Assembly (NCBI RefSeq): GCF_016925675.1
Contig: NZ_CP070506.1
Span: forward strand, 5,144,501-5,208,500
Source: Pseudomonas hygromyciniae
Lineage (GTDB): Bacteria > Pseudomonadota > Gammaproteobacteria > Pseudomonadales > Pseudomonadaceae
Direction of reading: 5' to 3'
Length of the DNA stretch: 64,000 nt
The stretch's first letter is position 1. Each line of letters opens with the position of its first letter. A program made the translations under genes and the position numbers. Below the pieces are notes generated by a model. That model was not told where the DNA came from, ran no database searches, and worked only from the letters and a program-made list of their open reading frames with translations. Positions 23,809-33,105 of the stretch are shown piece by piece.

Positions 23809-24363
23809 ATGAAACGCACCGGCCGCACCCTGGTTCTGGGCTGCCTGTTGCTCCTTCAACCGCTGCTTGCACTTGCACAAGCGGGCGGCAACTCGTTGTT
23901 GATCCCAGCGATGGGTCGTTGCACCCTCAATACTCAGCCCGACAGCCAGGCCGAGGCGCTGAGCGCCTGCCAAACGCTGGCCGATGGCGGGGATGCGCAG
24001 GCGCAATACGAGTTGGGCGAATTCTTCTACGACGACAAAAACCCTGCCCGCGACCTGAACAAGGCCCTGAGCTTCTTCGAGAAAGCCTCGTTGCAGGGCC
24101 ATGCCCAGGCACAGTTCAAGCTGGGCAGCATGTTCTTCCATGGCGAAGGCGTGCCGGCCAATAACGTGCAGGCGTACATCGTGCTGAAAATGGCCGCGGT
24201 CAACGGCGCCGAAGACGCGCTGGACACTGCCGACGAAGTCGCCGAACACATGCAGCGCGATGAACTGGAAGTAGCGACCCAGGTGCTGGGCCAGATTTTC
24301 CGCAACTATCTGCAGGAATTGCAGAGTGCGGATGGGCGTTCGCCGTTCTCCCCCCTGCCCTGA
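23809..24363 (+). CDS. Sel1-like/TPR repeat exported protein
   Basis: This 184-residue protein has a signal peptide (about 1-25, LVLGCLLLLQPLLALAQA) and at least two Sel1-like helical repeats: AQYELGEFFYDDKNPARDLNKA and AQFKLGSMFFHGEGVPANNVQA carry the alternating A-Q-x-x-L-G pattern. Such repeats mediate protein contacts in the periplasm. No partner is evident. It corresponds by position to PA3978, directly downstream of hemL, with its own promoter candidate. Confidence 0.82.
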   Translation: MKRTGRTLVLGCLLLLQPLLALAQAGGNSLLIPAMGRCTLNTQPDSQAEALSACQTLADGGDAQAQYELGEFFYDDKNPARDLNKALSFFEKASLQGHAQAQFKLGSMFFHGEGVPANNVQAYIVLKMAAVNGAEDALDTADEVAEHMQRDELEVATQVLGQIFRNYLQELQSADGRSPFSPLP

Positions 24364-24365
24364 CT

Positions 24366-25478
24366 TCAGGGCGATAACAGATACCCCTGTCGATAGGCCT
24401 TCGCGCCAGCGACATGGGCAATCGTCATACCCGCCGTCGCCATTCGTCGCACAGACCGAACATACAAGAGCCCTGCCCGCGCACAAGCGACGGGTGTCAC
24501 GCAGTCTGTGATCGGATCGATAATATCCGCCAGGATCTGCCCCGCTTCCAGGTAATCTCCCACCTGCGCGCAAAACACCATCAAGCCTCCCACCGGGCTC
24601 TGCACCGGCTCTACCCCCGCCAACGGTGTTGGCGGGTTGAGCAATGGCGGGAGCGGCGGTGCCTGGCCATCAATCGCGCCGCGCAGAATCAGGTAGTTGA
24701 TCAACCCCTGGCAATCCTGCCGCGCAAGCCCGTGATCAACATCGGCAACACCCCGCAATTCCACGGTCACAGCGAACCCAGGGACCGAAAAACGCCCGGC
24801 AAACCGCGCCTGCATCTGCTCCCAGAACAACGTAAAGCACTCATCGAACGATTGCCCACCTGCCTCCTTGGCCAAAAAACAGGCCCTGGCGCCCAGGTAA
24901 CGGGCCAAGGGCTCCACATGCGGCCAGGAATCCGGCGACAGATACAGGTGCTGCACAGCCTCGAAATCACAATGCAAGTCCAGCACTATATCGGCGTCAC
25001 AGGCCAGGGTTTGCAGGGTCAAGCGCATGGATTGCACCTGCGTGGCCGGTACTTGGCTGGCAAGCGTTTGCAACAAAGTCGAACGGATCAATCGCAGATT
25101 GCAGGCAGGGTCATCGCCCAGCAAGCCTTGCACGCGATCGCCGACCTGCTGGCTGACATCCAGGAAGAAACGATTGAAGTTCTCCCGACTGTCGTTATCG
25201 AAGCGCCCCTGCGGCACATCCATCAACACTTGCTCCAACCCCAGCGGGTTGGCCACCGGTACCAACACAACCGACCAGCGCAGTAACCCTGCCGCTTCCA
25301 GGCACGCCAGTTGCCGCTTCAGGTGCCATAAAACCAGCATCCCCGGCAGTTCATCGGCGTGCAGGGACGCCTGGATATACACCTTGCCAGCCGCCTTGGC
25401 CGGGCCGTAATGAAAGCTGTGGATCTGGCGCGTCGTACCCGGTACGCCCACCAGCAATGGGTGCCTTTGAGTCTGCAT
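24366..25478 (-). CDS. Succinylglutamate desuccinylase/aspartoacylase family protein (AotO-like)
   Basis: This 370-residue zinc-carboxypeptidase-fold protein is of the AstE/AspA family. The metal ligands are visible as H40-x-x-E43 (SLHADELPG) and His169 (VLDLHCD), with a catalytic Glu240 (VTVELRG). The family removes N-acyl groups from amino acids. It follows two amino-acid permeases and a binding protein, the same order as aotJ-aotQ-aotM-aotO of P. aeruginosa, where AotO belongs to this family and its role is unclear. It is therefore probably an AotO paralogue acting on an imported acylated or modified amino acid. It is convergent with the Sel1 gene, with 2 bases between the stops. Confidence 0.8.
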   Translation of the reverse strand: MQTQRHPLLVGVPGTTRQIHSFHYGPAKAAGKVYIQASLHADELPGMLVLWHLKRQLACLEAAGLLRWSVVLVPVANPLGLEQVLMDVPQGRFDNDSRENFNRFFLDVSQQVGDRVQGLLGDDPACNLRLIRSTLLQTLASQVPATQVQSMRLTLQTLACDADIVLDLHCDFEAVQHLYLSPDSWPHVEPLARYLGARACFLAKEAGGQSFDECFTLFWEQMQARFAGRFSVPGFAVTVELRGVADVDHGLARQDCQGLINYLILRGAIDGQAPPLPPLLNPPTPLAGVEPVQSPVGGLMVFCAQVGDYLEAGQILADIIDPITDCVTPVACARAGLLYVRSVRRMATAGMTIAHVAGAKAYRQGYLLSP

Positions 25479-25487
25479 ATCGGTCTC

Positions 25488-26198
25488 CTATCGGCCCGCA
25501 TCAAGAAAGCGCAGCCAACGTCGTTCAGCCAGGCGAAACAACCCAACCAAGACAAAGGTCACGCCGAGGTAGAGAACCGCAGCGAAGCCAAAGGATTGGA
25601 AGGTCAGGAAAGTGGCAGCGTTGGCATCCCGGGCAACCTTCAGGATGTCCGGCACCGTGGCCGTGAACGCCAACGTGGTGGAATGCAGCATGAAAATCAC
25701 TTCATTGCTGTAGTAGGGCAATGAGCGGCGCAAGGCCGAAGGCATGATCAGGTGGACATACAGCTTCCAACCGTCAAACCCCAGGGACCGTGCGGCTTCG
25801 ATTTCACCGCGAGGCATCGCACGAATGGCACCCGCCAGTATTTCCGTGGTGTACGCCCCGGTATTCAGGGCGAACGCCAACAGCGTGCAGTTCAGCGCCT
25901 CGCGGAAAAATCCGTCCAGCAACGGCTGTTCCCGCACGGCGGCGATGCTGTAGATACCGGTGTAGAAAATCAGTAACTGGATATACAGCGGCGTGCCGCG
26001 AAACACATAGGTAAAACCTTGCACCGGCCAACGCAGCCAGCGGCGGCTAGATACCCTGGCAATGGACAGCGGCAGTGCCAACAGCAGGCCTAAACACAGC
26101 GAAGCACTGGTCAGCCATAGGGTCATGGCTAGGCCGGTAACTTGTTGACCGTCTGAATAGATAAACGGCCGCCAGTATTCCAGGATCAGCTCAATCAC
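25488..26198 (-). CDS. Polar amino-acid ABC transporter permease (HisM/AotM-like)
   Basis: This 236-residue inner-membrane permease of the HisMQ family has five spans and the EAA loop near GEIEAARSLGFDGWKLYVHL and ITMPSA-like residues (HLIMPSALRRSLP). Translation begins at a GTG (26198) whose GTGA overlaps the TGA of the upstream permease, indicating coupling. It would form a heterodimeric channel with the other permease. The ATPase gene expected with such permeases is absent from the window. Confidence 0.87.
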   Translation of the reverse strand: MIELILEYWRPFIYSDGQQVTGLAMTLWLTSASLCLGLLLALPLSIARVSSRRWLRWPVQGFTYVFRGTPLYIQLLIFYTGIYSIAAVREQPLLDGFFREALNCTLLAFALNTGAYTTEILAGAIRAMPRGEIEAARSLGFDGWKLYVHLIMPSALRRSLPYYSNEVIFMLHSTTLAFTATVPDILKVARDANAATFLTFQSFGFAAVLYLGVTFVLVGLFRLAERRWLRFLDAGR

Positions 26199-26911
26199 CT
26201 TGAAGCCTCCTGCACACCGGCCCCGTAGCGGCGCGCCAACCAGCGCAAGATGGCGTTTGAAATGCTGCTGAGCAACAGGTAGATCAGCCCTGCCAGTATC
26301 AGAAAGGCCAGCAGTTGCTGGCTGCTTTTTCCTGCCAACTGGGCCACTTTTACCAAGTCCGCCAAGCCAATGATCGAAACCAGCGCCGTAGCCTTGAGCA
26401 AGACCATCCAGTTATTGCCCAGTCCCGGCAGCGCGAACCGCATCATTTGCGGGAATATCACATGCACAAAGCCCTGGCTGAAGGTCATGCCCAGGGCTTT
26501 GGCAGCCTGGAACTGGCCGCGGGGTACTGCCAGCAAGGAGCCACGAAAGGTTTCGGTGAAATAGGCGCCGTAGATAAACCCCAGAGTGAGTACGCCAGCG
26601 GCGAAGGGATCGATTTCGATGTAGGCCCAGCCCAGCGCTTGCGTCAGACGACTCAAGCCCGTTTGCACCCCATAGAAAATGAACAACATCAACAGCAGGT
26701 CCGGCACGCCGCGGATCAGCGTGGTGTAGAGCTGCGCGCAGACTCGCAAGGTTCTGACCCTGGAGAGCTTGGCACCGGCACCGATGAGGCCGAATGCCAG
26801 CCCCAGCAACAGGGACAACAGCGCCAGTTGCAGGGTGACCCAGACGCCGCGCAGCAACAACGGCGCAAATCCTTCCAGGGTCGAGGCGAATTGAGTGAAG
26901 GTAGGTAGCAT
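26195..26911 (-). CDS. Polar amino-acid ABC transporter permease (HisQ/AotQ-like)
   Basis: This 238-residue permease belongs to the HisMQ/GlnP type. The family features GVPDLLLMLFIFYGVQ, AYFTETFRGSLLAVPRGQFQ and the EAA motif GQFQAAKALGMTFSQGFVHV are visible. The ATG at 26911 is chosen for its GAGGGCG ribosome-binding site; an upstream ATG at 26932 overlaps the end of the binding-protein gene. It overlaps the next permease by 4 bases. Confidence 0.87.
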   Translation of the reverse strand: MLPTFTQFASTLEGFAPLLLRGVWVTLQLALLSLLLGLAFGLIGAGAKLSRVRTLRVCAQLYTTLIRGVPDLLLMLFIFYGVQTGLSRLTQALGWAYIEIDPFAAGVLTLGFIYGAYFTETFRGSLLAVPRGQFQAAKALGMTFSQGFVHVIFPQMMRFALPGLGNNWMVLLKATALVSIIGLADLVKVAQLAGKSSQQLLAFLILAGLIYLLLSSISNAILRWLARRYGAGVQEASR

Positions 26912-26928
26912 GGTTGCGCCCTCGCTGA

Positions 26929-27687
26929 TCATTGACCGCTGAACATATCCACACCCGGGAAGTAGTGCTCCTGCAACCGGGCATAGGTGCCGTCGGCATG
27001 GAGCGCGGCCAGTCCTTTGTCGAGCAGCGTTTTCAATCTGTCATTGCCCTTGGCAATGCCGATGGCGCTTCGGGAGGGCATCAATTCGCTTTCAATCAAT
27101 GGCCCCAGCACGAAATTCGCGCCTTGGGCGGAACGCAAAAATCCGCTTTGTGCCTGCTGCGCATCCTGAAGGGAGGCTTGCAAACGCCCCGCGACCAGGT
27201 CGGCATACACCTGCTCCTGATCGGCATAAGCCACAATTTTCATACCCTGCGGTGCCAGCACTTGCCGGGCGTAGGCTTCCTGGGTACTGCCCTGCAAATA
27301 ACCCACGGCAGTGCCACGGGAGAGCTCAGTGCCTGGCCGCCACACCATGGCGGAGGGGCTGGAAAAGACCTCCGAGGAAAAATCAATGACTTTCTGTCGC
27401 GCGTCAGTGACCGTCATTGAAGCCAGGATCGCATCGATTTTTCCCGCGTTCAGGCTCGGGACCAGTCCATCAAAGTCGCTCTCGACCCACTGACAGCGAA
27501 CGTTCAACTTCTCACAAATGGCATTACCGATATCAACTTCGAAGCCGGCCAAAGTTCCCTTATTGTCCTTATAGGCAAATGGGGCATAGTTGGGATCCGC
27601 ACCGAAACGGATAACCGTATAGTCGTTGGCAAAAGTTGGAAGCGTCACGAAGAGTGCGGCGAATAACATCAGGATTATTTTTTTCAT
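26929..27687 (-). CDS. Periplasmic binding protein for a basic amino acid or related compound (AotJ/HisJ-like)
   Basis: This 252-residue protein has a signal peptide (MKKIILMLFAALFVTLPTFA) and the family-3 binding-protein fold. The pattern IRFGADPNYAPFAYKDNKGT, GFEVDIGNAICEKLN and DGLVPSLNAGKIDAILASMT resembles E. coli HisJ/ArgT, and LQDAQQ carries the Asp that in HisJ/LAO contacts the ligand alpha-amino group. It therefore probably binds a cationic amino acid, amine or opine-like compound. It is preceded by the amine dehydrogenase gene (38-base gap) and followed by two permeases. Confidence 0.87.
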   Translation of the reverse strand: MKKIILMLFAALFVTLPTFANDYTVIRFGADPNYAPFAYKDNKGTLAGFEVDIGNAICEKLNVRCQWVESDFDGLVPSLNAGKIDAILASMTVTDARQKVIDFSSEVFSSPSAMVWRPGTELSRGTAVGYLQGSTQEAYARQVLAPQGMKIVAYADQEQVYADLVAGRLQASLQDAQQAQSGFLRSAQGANFVLGPLIESELMPSRSAIGIAKGNDRLKTLLDKGLAALHADGTYARLQEHYFPGVDMFSGQ

Positions 27688-27725
27688 TATTGTATTCCTC
27701 GTTATTGATCAAACAGCGAAACGAA

Positions 27726-29780
27726 CTACAACTCGATATAGGGGATTTCTCTGTGTACAACCAAGGAGTCAGCAGGCACATCAAACTCTCGGGCCATTCG
27801 ATGCCCCGAATACACGGCTGCGGCAATCGTGCCTGGCGCCACGCAGTCGCCGATCAACTTCAGTGTGCTGATACCGGCTGCGTGCACCCGTTCAGGTGCG
27901 TTGGCCAAGGCCTGATACAAGTCCTGCTCGGGCTCGCGGGAGGTAACCAACAACAACGATGTAGCGGGAATGAAGCGTGTCCGGTCGGTGTACACACAGC
28001 CGGTGACCAAGCCTTGCGGCGTACACCGCACCAGCGTATGGGACGGGACGATCGTAATATTCAATTCCAGCAGGCGCCGCTGGATGCGATGTTGTTCAAG
28101 GGTGTTGTGAGTCCAGGCCGCCACATCCGCCGCCGGCGTGACGAATATCACCTCCACGCCCCGCGCCACCAAGTGTTCGGCCAGCACGCTGCCCATGTAA
28201 TAGTGATCGTCGTCGAACAGCAGCACCGGCGACGGAGGCAGGACACCGGCCATCAGGTCGTCTGGCGTCAGCACGGGCAGGCACTCCAGGCCCGGTAATG
28301 ATTGACGCAGGGAACGCCCCAGGCCGTCCCGCCGCCAGTGCGAGCCGGTGGCGATAAACACATGCTCGGCAGCGAAGTCCAGGACGTCCTGGGCCTGCAA
28401 CGGGCTTTCCCGATAAATCTCAACCGATGCCAGACGGCTCAACGCATCCAGTCGATAGTCGATCACCCGCGCCCAACTCGCCAACCCCGGGAGTTTTGCC
28501 TCCAGCGCCACGCGCCCGCCCAACGTGCGCAGGCTGTCAGCCAACGCCACTTCCATCCCGCGCGCCCCCAGAATTCGTGCGCACTCAAGCCCTGCGGGAC
28601 CGGCCCCGACCACCAACACCCGCCCAGGTTGCTGCGCACACTTGACCGACTCGGGGTGCCAACCGCGTCGCCACTCCTCACCCATAGTCGGATTCTGCGT
28701 GCAGCGCAAAGGCGTGCTGGTGTGGTCGCCACTGACACAGACATTGCAGCCGATGCATTCACGAATCTCCTCCACGCGCCCCTCTTCAATCTTCTTCGGC
28801 AAGAAAGGGTCGGCAATCGAAGGGCGGGCGGCGCCAATCAGGTCCAGCACACCACGGCGGATCAGAGAGACCATGGTGTCCGGCGAAGTGAACCGCCCTA
28901 CGCCCACCACGGGCTTACGGGTCATGGCCTTAAGCCCCAAGAGAAAAGCCTCTTGGTAAGCTTCCGAGGCAAAGCGCGCCGTCACGCTGTCGTTGGACCA
29001 GTCGGCAACATTGACATCCCACAAGTCTGGCAAGTCGGCCAGCATCGAAAAGATCTCAGCACCTTCGCCCTCGCGACTCAGGCCGCCAGCCATGTGTTCA
29101 TCCACCGCCAGGCGTACCGCAACGGCGCACCGATCACCCACGGCATCGCGGGTGTCCTCAATCAATTCGCGCAACAGCCGCACGCGATTTTCCAGTACCC
29201 CGCCGTACTCATCGGTGCGGCGGTTATTGCGCGGCGTGAGGAAATGGAACGGCATGCCCAGGTCATGCCCGGCGTACACGTAGATAACGTCAAACCCCGC
29301 CTCCCGCGCCCGCAGCGCGGCGGCCCGGTGCATGACGCGCAATTGCTGGATATCCGCCCGGCTCATGGCCCGCGCCTGCACCGGGTCATAACCACGCACC
29401 GGCGTATTGGACGGTGCCCAGGGAATTTCCCGGCTGTAGCGGTTGGGCGCGGAATAGCCATTGAACGCCAACTCCACGCCGGCCAGTGAGCCGTGCTGGT
29501 GGACCGCCTCACACATGCGTGCCAGCGCCGGAATGTCACGCTCGTCCCACAGGCGTGCCTCAATGTAGGGAGAGAACTCACTGAGTGGGCTGATTTCACA
29601 TTCTTCCGTACAGACCACACCCCACCCGCCTTCGGCCTTTATGCCGCGCATACGTGCCATGGCTGAGGGGTGCACATGGCCCATGCCATTACAGTGGGGA
29701 ACTTGATAAAAGCGATTACGGGTGCGCACCGGGCCAATTTGTACCGGCTCAAACAGAACGTCATAGCGAGGATCGCGCAC
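27726..29780 (-). CDS. Amine dehydrogenase of the trimethylamine/histamine dehydrogenase family (covalent FMN, 4Fe-4S)
   Basis: This 684-residue flavoprotein has an old-yellow-enzyme barrel (1-340), a 4Fe-4S motif CIGCNVC (Cys342, 345, 348) plus Cys360, then an ADP/NAD(P)-type two-domain region (VLVVGAGPAGLECARILG). It matches trimethylamine dehydrogenase (TMADH) along its length. Cys30 in NRFYQVPHCNGMG would hold 6-S-cysteinyl FMN; Tyr169 and His172 align exactly and Asp264 corresponds to Asp267. Of the three substrate-binding aromatics, only the Trp (W261) is kept; Tyr60 is Glu60 and Trp355 is Asp352. The substrate is thus probably a different amine. I chose the GTG at 29780, with GGGAG 7 bases upstream, because it reproduces the TMADH N terminus; a TTG at 29798 is the alternative. 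Confidence 0.85.
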   Translation of the reverse strand: MRDPRYDVLFEPVQIGPVRTRNRFYQVPHCNGMGHVHPSAMARMRGIKAEGGWGVVCTEECEISPLSEFSPYIEARLWDERDIPALARMCEAVHQHGSLAGVELAFNGYSAPNRYSREIPWAPSNTPVRGYDPVQARAMSRADIQQLRVMHRAAALRAREAGFDVIYVYAGHDLGMPFHFLTPRNNRRTDEYGGVLENRVRLLRELIEDTRDAVGDRCAVAVRLAVDEHMAGGLSREGEGAEIFSMLADLPDLWDVNVADWSNDSVTARFASEAYQEAFLLGLKAMTRKPVVGVGRFTSPDTMVSLIRRGVLDLIGAARPSIADPFLPKKIEEGRVEEIRECIGCNVCVSGDHTSTPLRCTQNPTMGEEWRRGWHPESVKCAQQPGRVLVVGAGPAGLECARILGARGMEVALADSLRTLGGRVALEAKLPGLASWARVIDYRLDALSRLASVEIYRESPLQAQDVLDFAAEHVFIATGSHWRRDGLGRSLRQSLPGLECLPVLTPDDLMAGVLPPSPVLLFDDDHYYMGSVLAEHLVARGVEVIFVTPAADVAAWTHNTLEQHRIQRRLLELNITIVPSHTLVRCTPQGLVTGCVYTDRTRFIPATSLLLVTSREPEQDLYQALANAPERVHAAGISTLKLIGDCVAPGTIAAAVYSGHRMAREFDVPADSLVVHREIPYIEL

Positions 29781-30087
29781 AGGGCTACTCCCAAACAAGT
29801 AAGTTCGTTGATGGCTGCGTTAGAAAAAACTCGACGTTAACTAATGGGTAATGTTTAACGGGGCAATAGAATACGAATGCAGATCCATTTCAGGATCGCT
29901 TTTTTTCGATTGCCCATTAAGTAAAAAGCAGGCGTAAAGTGCGGCTGGAGTTCGGAAAGTCTCGCGGCGTTTTATTATTTATGTATTCAGGGCCTGCTCT
30001 CTGCATAAACAAAATCTGCTATTTTTCAAACAGAATGTCTATGCATGAGAGCGCAAAATCGGAAACACCCTACAAAATAATTGAATG

Positions 30088-30414
30088 CTACTTCTCAGGC
30101 ATCGGCATCGGAAACGGCATGACATTGCTCATGCCCCGGGCTTCGCTGATTTTCGGCGTGCCCAGGCGCTCGACTTCATCGATGCGCACGATCGAATGCA
30201 TCGGCACAAAACTGCGCACCACGCCTTCGAACTGGGCCTTGAGCTTTTCCTCGCCCGGTTCGACGACCAGTTGCGTGCGCTCGCCAAAGACGAACTCTTC
30301 CACTTCCAGGAAGCCCCACAGATCACTTTGATAGATCTGCTTGGCGTACATTTCGAACACCTGGCCCTGGTTAAGGAAAATCACCTTGTAGATTGGAGCT
30401 TCACGTTTGGTCAT
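30088..30414 (-). CDS. DUF1820 family protein
   Basis: This is a 108-residue cytosolic protein of the DUF1820 family, conserved in Pseudomonas and other gammaproteobacteria. It begins MTKREAPIYKVIFLNQGQVF and ends with a Met/Pro-rich tail (MPFPMPMPEK). Function is unknown. The ATG at 30414 is chosen because the family starts there, although the frame is open to 30495. It is divergent from miaB, as PA3979 is in P. aeruginosa. Confidence 0.85.
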   Translation of the reverse strand: MTKREAPIYKVIFLNQGQVFEMYAKQIYQSDLWGFLEVEEFVFGERTQLVVEPGEEKLKAQFEGVVRSFVPMHSIVRIDEVERLGTPKISEARGMSNVMPFPMPMPEK

Positions 30415-30485
30415 GGGGGGCGGGCAGCACATCGGCGGATATAAAGGAGGGCGCGAACTATAGCATGGCACCCGATGCACAGTGC

Positions 30486-30514
30486 TAGGAACCAATGGGC
30501 ATGCCCCCTATAAT
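30486..30514 (+). promoter_or_regulatory. Candidate promoter of miaB
   Basis: A perfect TATAAT (30509-30514) lies 32 bases before the miaB ATG. The -35 region (TAGGAA at 17 bases) is poor, so activity would depend mainly on the -10. Confidence 0.45.
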
Positions 30515-30546
30515 GCGCGGTTCTTTACCACCAGTTGACGATTCCC

Positions 30547-31875
30547 ATGGCCAAGAAGCTTTACATCGAAACCCACGGTTGCCAGATGAACGAGTACGAC
30601 AGCTCGCGCATGGTCGATCTGCTGGGTGAACATCAGGCCCTGGAAGTCACGGCTCGCGCCGAAGATGCCGACGTGATCCTGCTCAACACCTGCTCGATCC
30701 GCGAACGGGCCCAGGACCGGGTCTACTCGCAACTGGGCCGCTGGCGCGAACTGAAACTGGCCAACCCGGAGATGGTGATCGCCGTCGGCGGTTGCGTGGC
30801 CAGCCAGGAAGGCGCCGCCATTCGCGACCGCGCGCCCTATGTCGACGTGGTCTTCGGCCCGCAGACCCTGCACCGCCTGCCGGAAATGATCGACGCCGCG
30901 CGCATTACCAAGCTGCCGCAGGTTGACGTCTCGTTCCCGGAAATCGAAAAATTCGACCACTTGCCCGAGCCACGCATCGACGGCCCGAGTGCCTATGTGT
31001 CGGTGATGGAAGGTTGCAGCAAGTACTGCACCTTCTGCGTGGTGCCTTATACCCGTGGCGAAGAGGTCAGCCGCCCGTTCGACGACGTGCTGGCCGAAAT
31101 CATCCACCTGGCCGAAAACGGCGTGCGGGAAGTGACCCTGCTGGGGCAGAACGTCAACGGCTACCGGGGCCAGACCCATGATGGGCGCCTGGCGGACCTG
31201 GCCGAGCTGATTCGCGTGGTCGCGGCGGTGGACGGTATCGAGCGTATTCGCTACACCACCTCGCACCCGCTGGAGTTCTCCGACAGCCTGATCCAGGCAC
31301 ACGCCGAAGTGCCGGAACTGGTCAAGCACCTCCACTTGCCGGTGCAATCGGGCTCCGATCGCATCCTGTCGGCGATGAAGCGCAACCACACCGCCCTGGA
31401 ATACAAGTCCAAGCTGCGCAAACTGCGCGCCGCCGTGCCGGGCATCTGCATCAGTTCGGACTTTATCGTTGGCTTCCCCGGCGAGACCGAGAAAGATTTC
31501 CAGCAGACCATGAAGCTGATTGAAGACGTCGGTTTCGACTTTTCCTACTCCTTCGTCTACAGCCAGCGCCCCGGCACCCCGGCCGCAGACCTGGCGGACG
31601 AAACCCCGGAGGAGCTGAAAAAGGAACGCCTGAACGCGCTGCAACATCGCCTCAACCAGCAGGGTTTCGAGATCAGCCGACAAATGGTCGGTTCGACCCA
31701 GCGCATTCTGGTCACCGATTACTCGAAGAAAGACCCGGGCGAGTTGCAGGGACGTACCGAGAATAATCGGATCGTCAACTTCCGTTGCGATAACCCGACG
31801 CTGATCGGCCAGTTCGCCGATGTGCACATCGACGCGGCGCAACCGCACTCGCTGCGCGGCTCGTTGATCCAGTAA
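30547..31875 (+). CDS. miaB: tRNA-2-methylthio-N6-isopentenyladenosine synthase MiaB
   Basis: MiaB is a radical-SAM methylthiotransferase that adds the 2-methylthio group to i6A37 of tRNAs reading UNN codons. The 442-residue protein has the UPF0004 domain with cluster ligands Cys12, Cys49 and Cys83. The radical-SAM motif follows (CSKYCTFC; Cys157, Cys161, Cys164), then a C-terminal TRAM domain (about 378-440). The ATG at 30547 is preferred to an in-frame TTG at 30535. A REPIN follows its stop, so it seems to be transcribed separately from phoH. Confidence 0.95.
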   Translation: MAKKLYIETHGCQMNEYDSSRMVDLLGEHQALEVTARAEDADVILLNTCSIRERAQDRVYSQLGRWRELKLANPEMVIAVGGCVASQEGAAIRDRAPYVDVVFGPQTLHRLPEMIDAARITKLPQVDVSFPEIEKFDHLPEPRIDGPSAYVSVMEGCSKYCTFCVVPYTRGEEVSRPFDDVLAEIIHLAENGVREVTLLGQNVNGYRGQTHDGRLADLAELIRVVAAVDGIERIRYTTSHPLEFSDSLIQAHAEVPELVKHLHLPVQSGSDRILSAMKRNHTALEYKSKLRKLRAAVPGICISSDFIVGFPGETEKDFQQTMKLIEDVGFDFSYSFVYSQRPGTPAADLADETPEELKKERLNALQHRLNQQGFEISRQMVGSTQRILVTDYSKKDPGELQGRTENNRIVNFRCDNPTLIGQFADVHIDAAQPHSLRGSLIQ

Positions 31876-31909
31876 CCGATCAATACTCCTGACTGATGGA
31901 GATCAAAAT

Positions 31910-31996
31910 GTGGGAGCGGGCTTGCTCGCGAAAGCGGTGGATCAGTGACAAATACATTGACTGACACACCGCTATCGCGAGCAAGCCCGCTCCCAC
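31910..31996. repeat. REPIN (GAGCGGGCTTGCTCGCGA variant)
   Basis: Inverted halves GTGGGAGCGGGCTTGCTCGC and GCGAGCAAGCCCGCTCCCAC lie between miaB and phoH, with AAAGCGGT-type spacer arms. Confidence 0.88.
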
Positions 31997-32100
31997 ATGG
32001 GAACCGCGCAGCATTCCGATAACTTAAGTGCTTTCGCACACCGGCAGCTGGCGTTATCCTCTATTTCACCTAAACAGCCAAAGGGCGGCTAAAAGCAACC

Positions 32101-33105
32101 TTGAACGCACCCATAGCAGAACCCCATCGTTTCCTCCTCGAGCCGTTTGAGGCTCGTCGTTTCGCCAATCTGTGCGGACAGTTCGACGAGCACCTGCGCC
32201 TGATCGAACAACGCCTGAGCATCGAGATCCGCAATCGCGGCAATCAGTTCGAGCTCATTGGTGAACCCCAGCACACCACGTCTGCAGAAAACCTGCTGCG
32301 TCGCCTCTACCGCGAAACCAAGGGTAGCGAGCTGTCGCCGGAGACGGTGCACCTGTACCTGCAGGAATCGGCCGTAGAAGACCTGGCCAACAACCCGGTG
32401 GCCGAAGCCAGCGTGGCGCTGCGGACCAAAAAAGGCATGATTCGCCCACGGGGCTTGAATCAGCAGCGCTACGTCAAGGAAATCCTCGGCAACGACATCA
32501 ACTTCGGCATCGGCCCGGCCGGTACGGGCAAGACCTACCTGGCCGTGGCCTGTGCGGTAGATGCCCTGGAGCGCGAACAGGTGCGACGCATCCTGTTGGT
32601 GCGCCCGGCAGTGGAAGCGGGCGAGAAACTGGGCTTTCTGCCCGGCGACCTGGCCCAGAAAATCGACCCATACCTGCGCCCGCTGTACGACGCGCTGTAT
32701 GAAATGCTCGGCTTCGAGTACGTGGCCAAGCTGATCGAGCGCCAGGTGATCGAGATCGCCCCGCTGGCCTATATGCGCGGCCGCACCCTGAACAACAGCT
32801 TCATCATCCTCGACGAAAGCCAGAACACCACGGTCGAGCAGATGAAGATGTTCCTGACTCGTATCGGTTTCGGCTCCACCGCCGTGATCACCGGCGATAT
32901 CACCCAGGTCGACCTGCCCAAGGGCACCAAGTCGGGCCTGGGCCAGGTCATCGAAGTGCTCAAGGATGTGCCGGGGATCAGCTTCACCCACTTCATGCCC
33001 AAGGACGTGGTGCGTCACCCGCTGGTGCAGCGCATTGTCGAGGCCTACGAGCGCTTCGAACACCGCGACGACGGCCTGTCGAAGGACAACCGACGCGATG
33101 CTTGA
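32101..33105 (+). CDS. ybeZ: PhoH family protein (YbeZ)
   Basis: This is a 334-residue P-loop ATPase. Walker A is [11 protein letters not shown] and Walker B is [10 protein letters not shown]; the N-terminal region resembles the KH-like part of YbeZ. YbeZ is an RNA-associated ATPase that partners the YbeY endoribonuclease in ribosome quality control. The frame begins with TTG at 32101 ([20 protein letters not shown]); the nearest family members start at the same residue, so TTG is accepted. It is the first gene of phoH-ybeY-corC-lnt, and its stop overlaps ybeY by 8 bases. Confidence 0.93.
   Translation: MNAPIAEPHRFLLEPFEARRFANLCGQFDEHLRLIEQRLSIEIRNRGNQFELIGEPQHTTSAENLLRRLYRETKGSELSPETVHLYLQESAVEDLANNPVAEASVALRTKKGMIRPRGLNQQRYVKEILGNDINFGIGPAGTGKTYLAVACAVDALEREQVRRILLVRPAVEAGEKLGFLPGDLAQKIDPYLRPLYDALYEMLGFEYVAKLIERQVIEIAPLAYMRGRTLNNSFIILDESQNTTVEQMKMFLTRIGFGSTAVITGDITQVDLPKGTKSGLGQVIEVLKDVPGISFTHFMPKDVVRHPLVQRIVEAYERFEHRDDGLSKDNRRDA

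Noticed and set aside
29878..29906. GATCC-ATTTCA-GGATC hairpin followed by seven T on the plus strand
   Set aside because: It looks like a terminator but the stem is only five to seven pairs and no plus-strand gene lies upstream; probably chance in an AT-rich leader.
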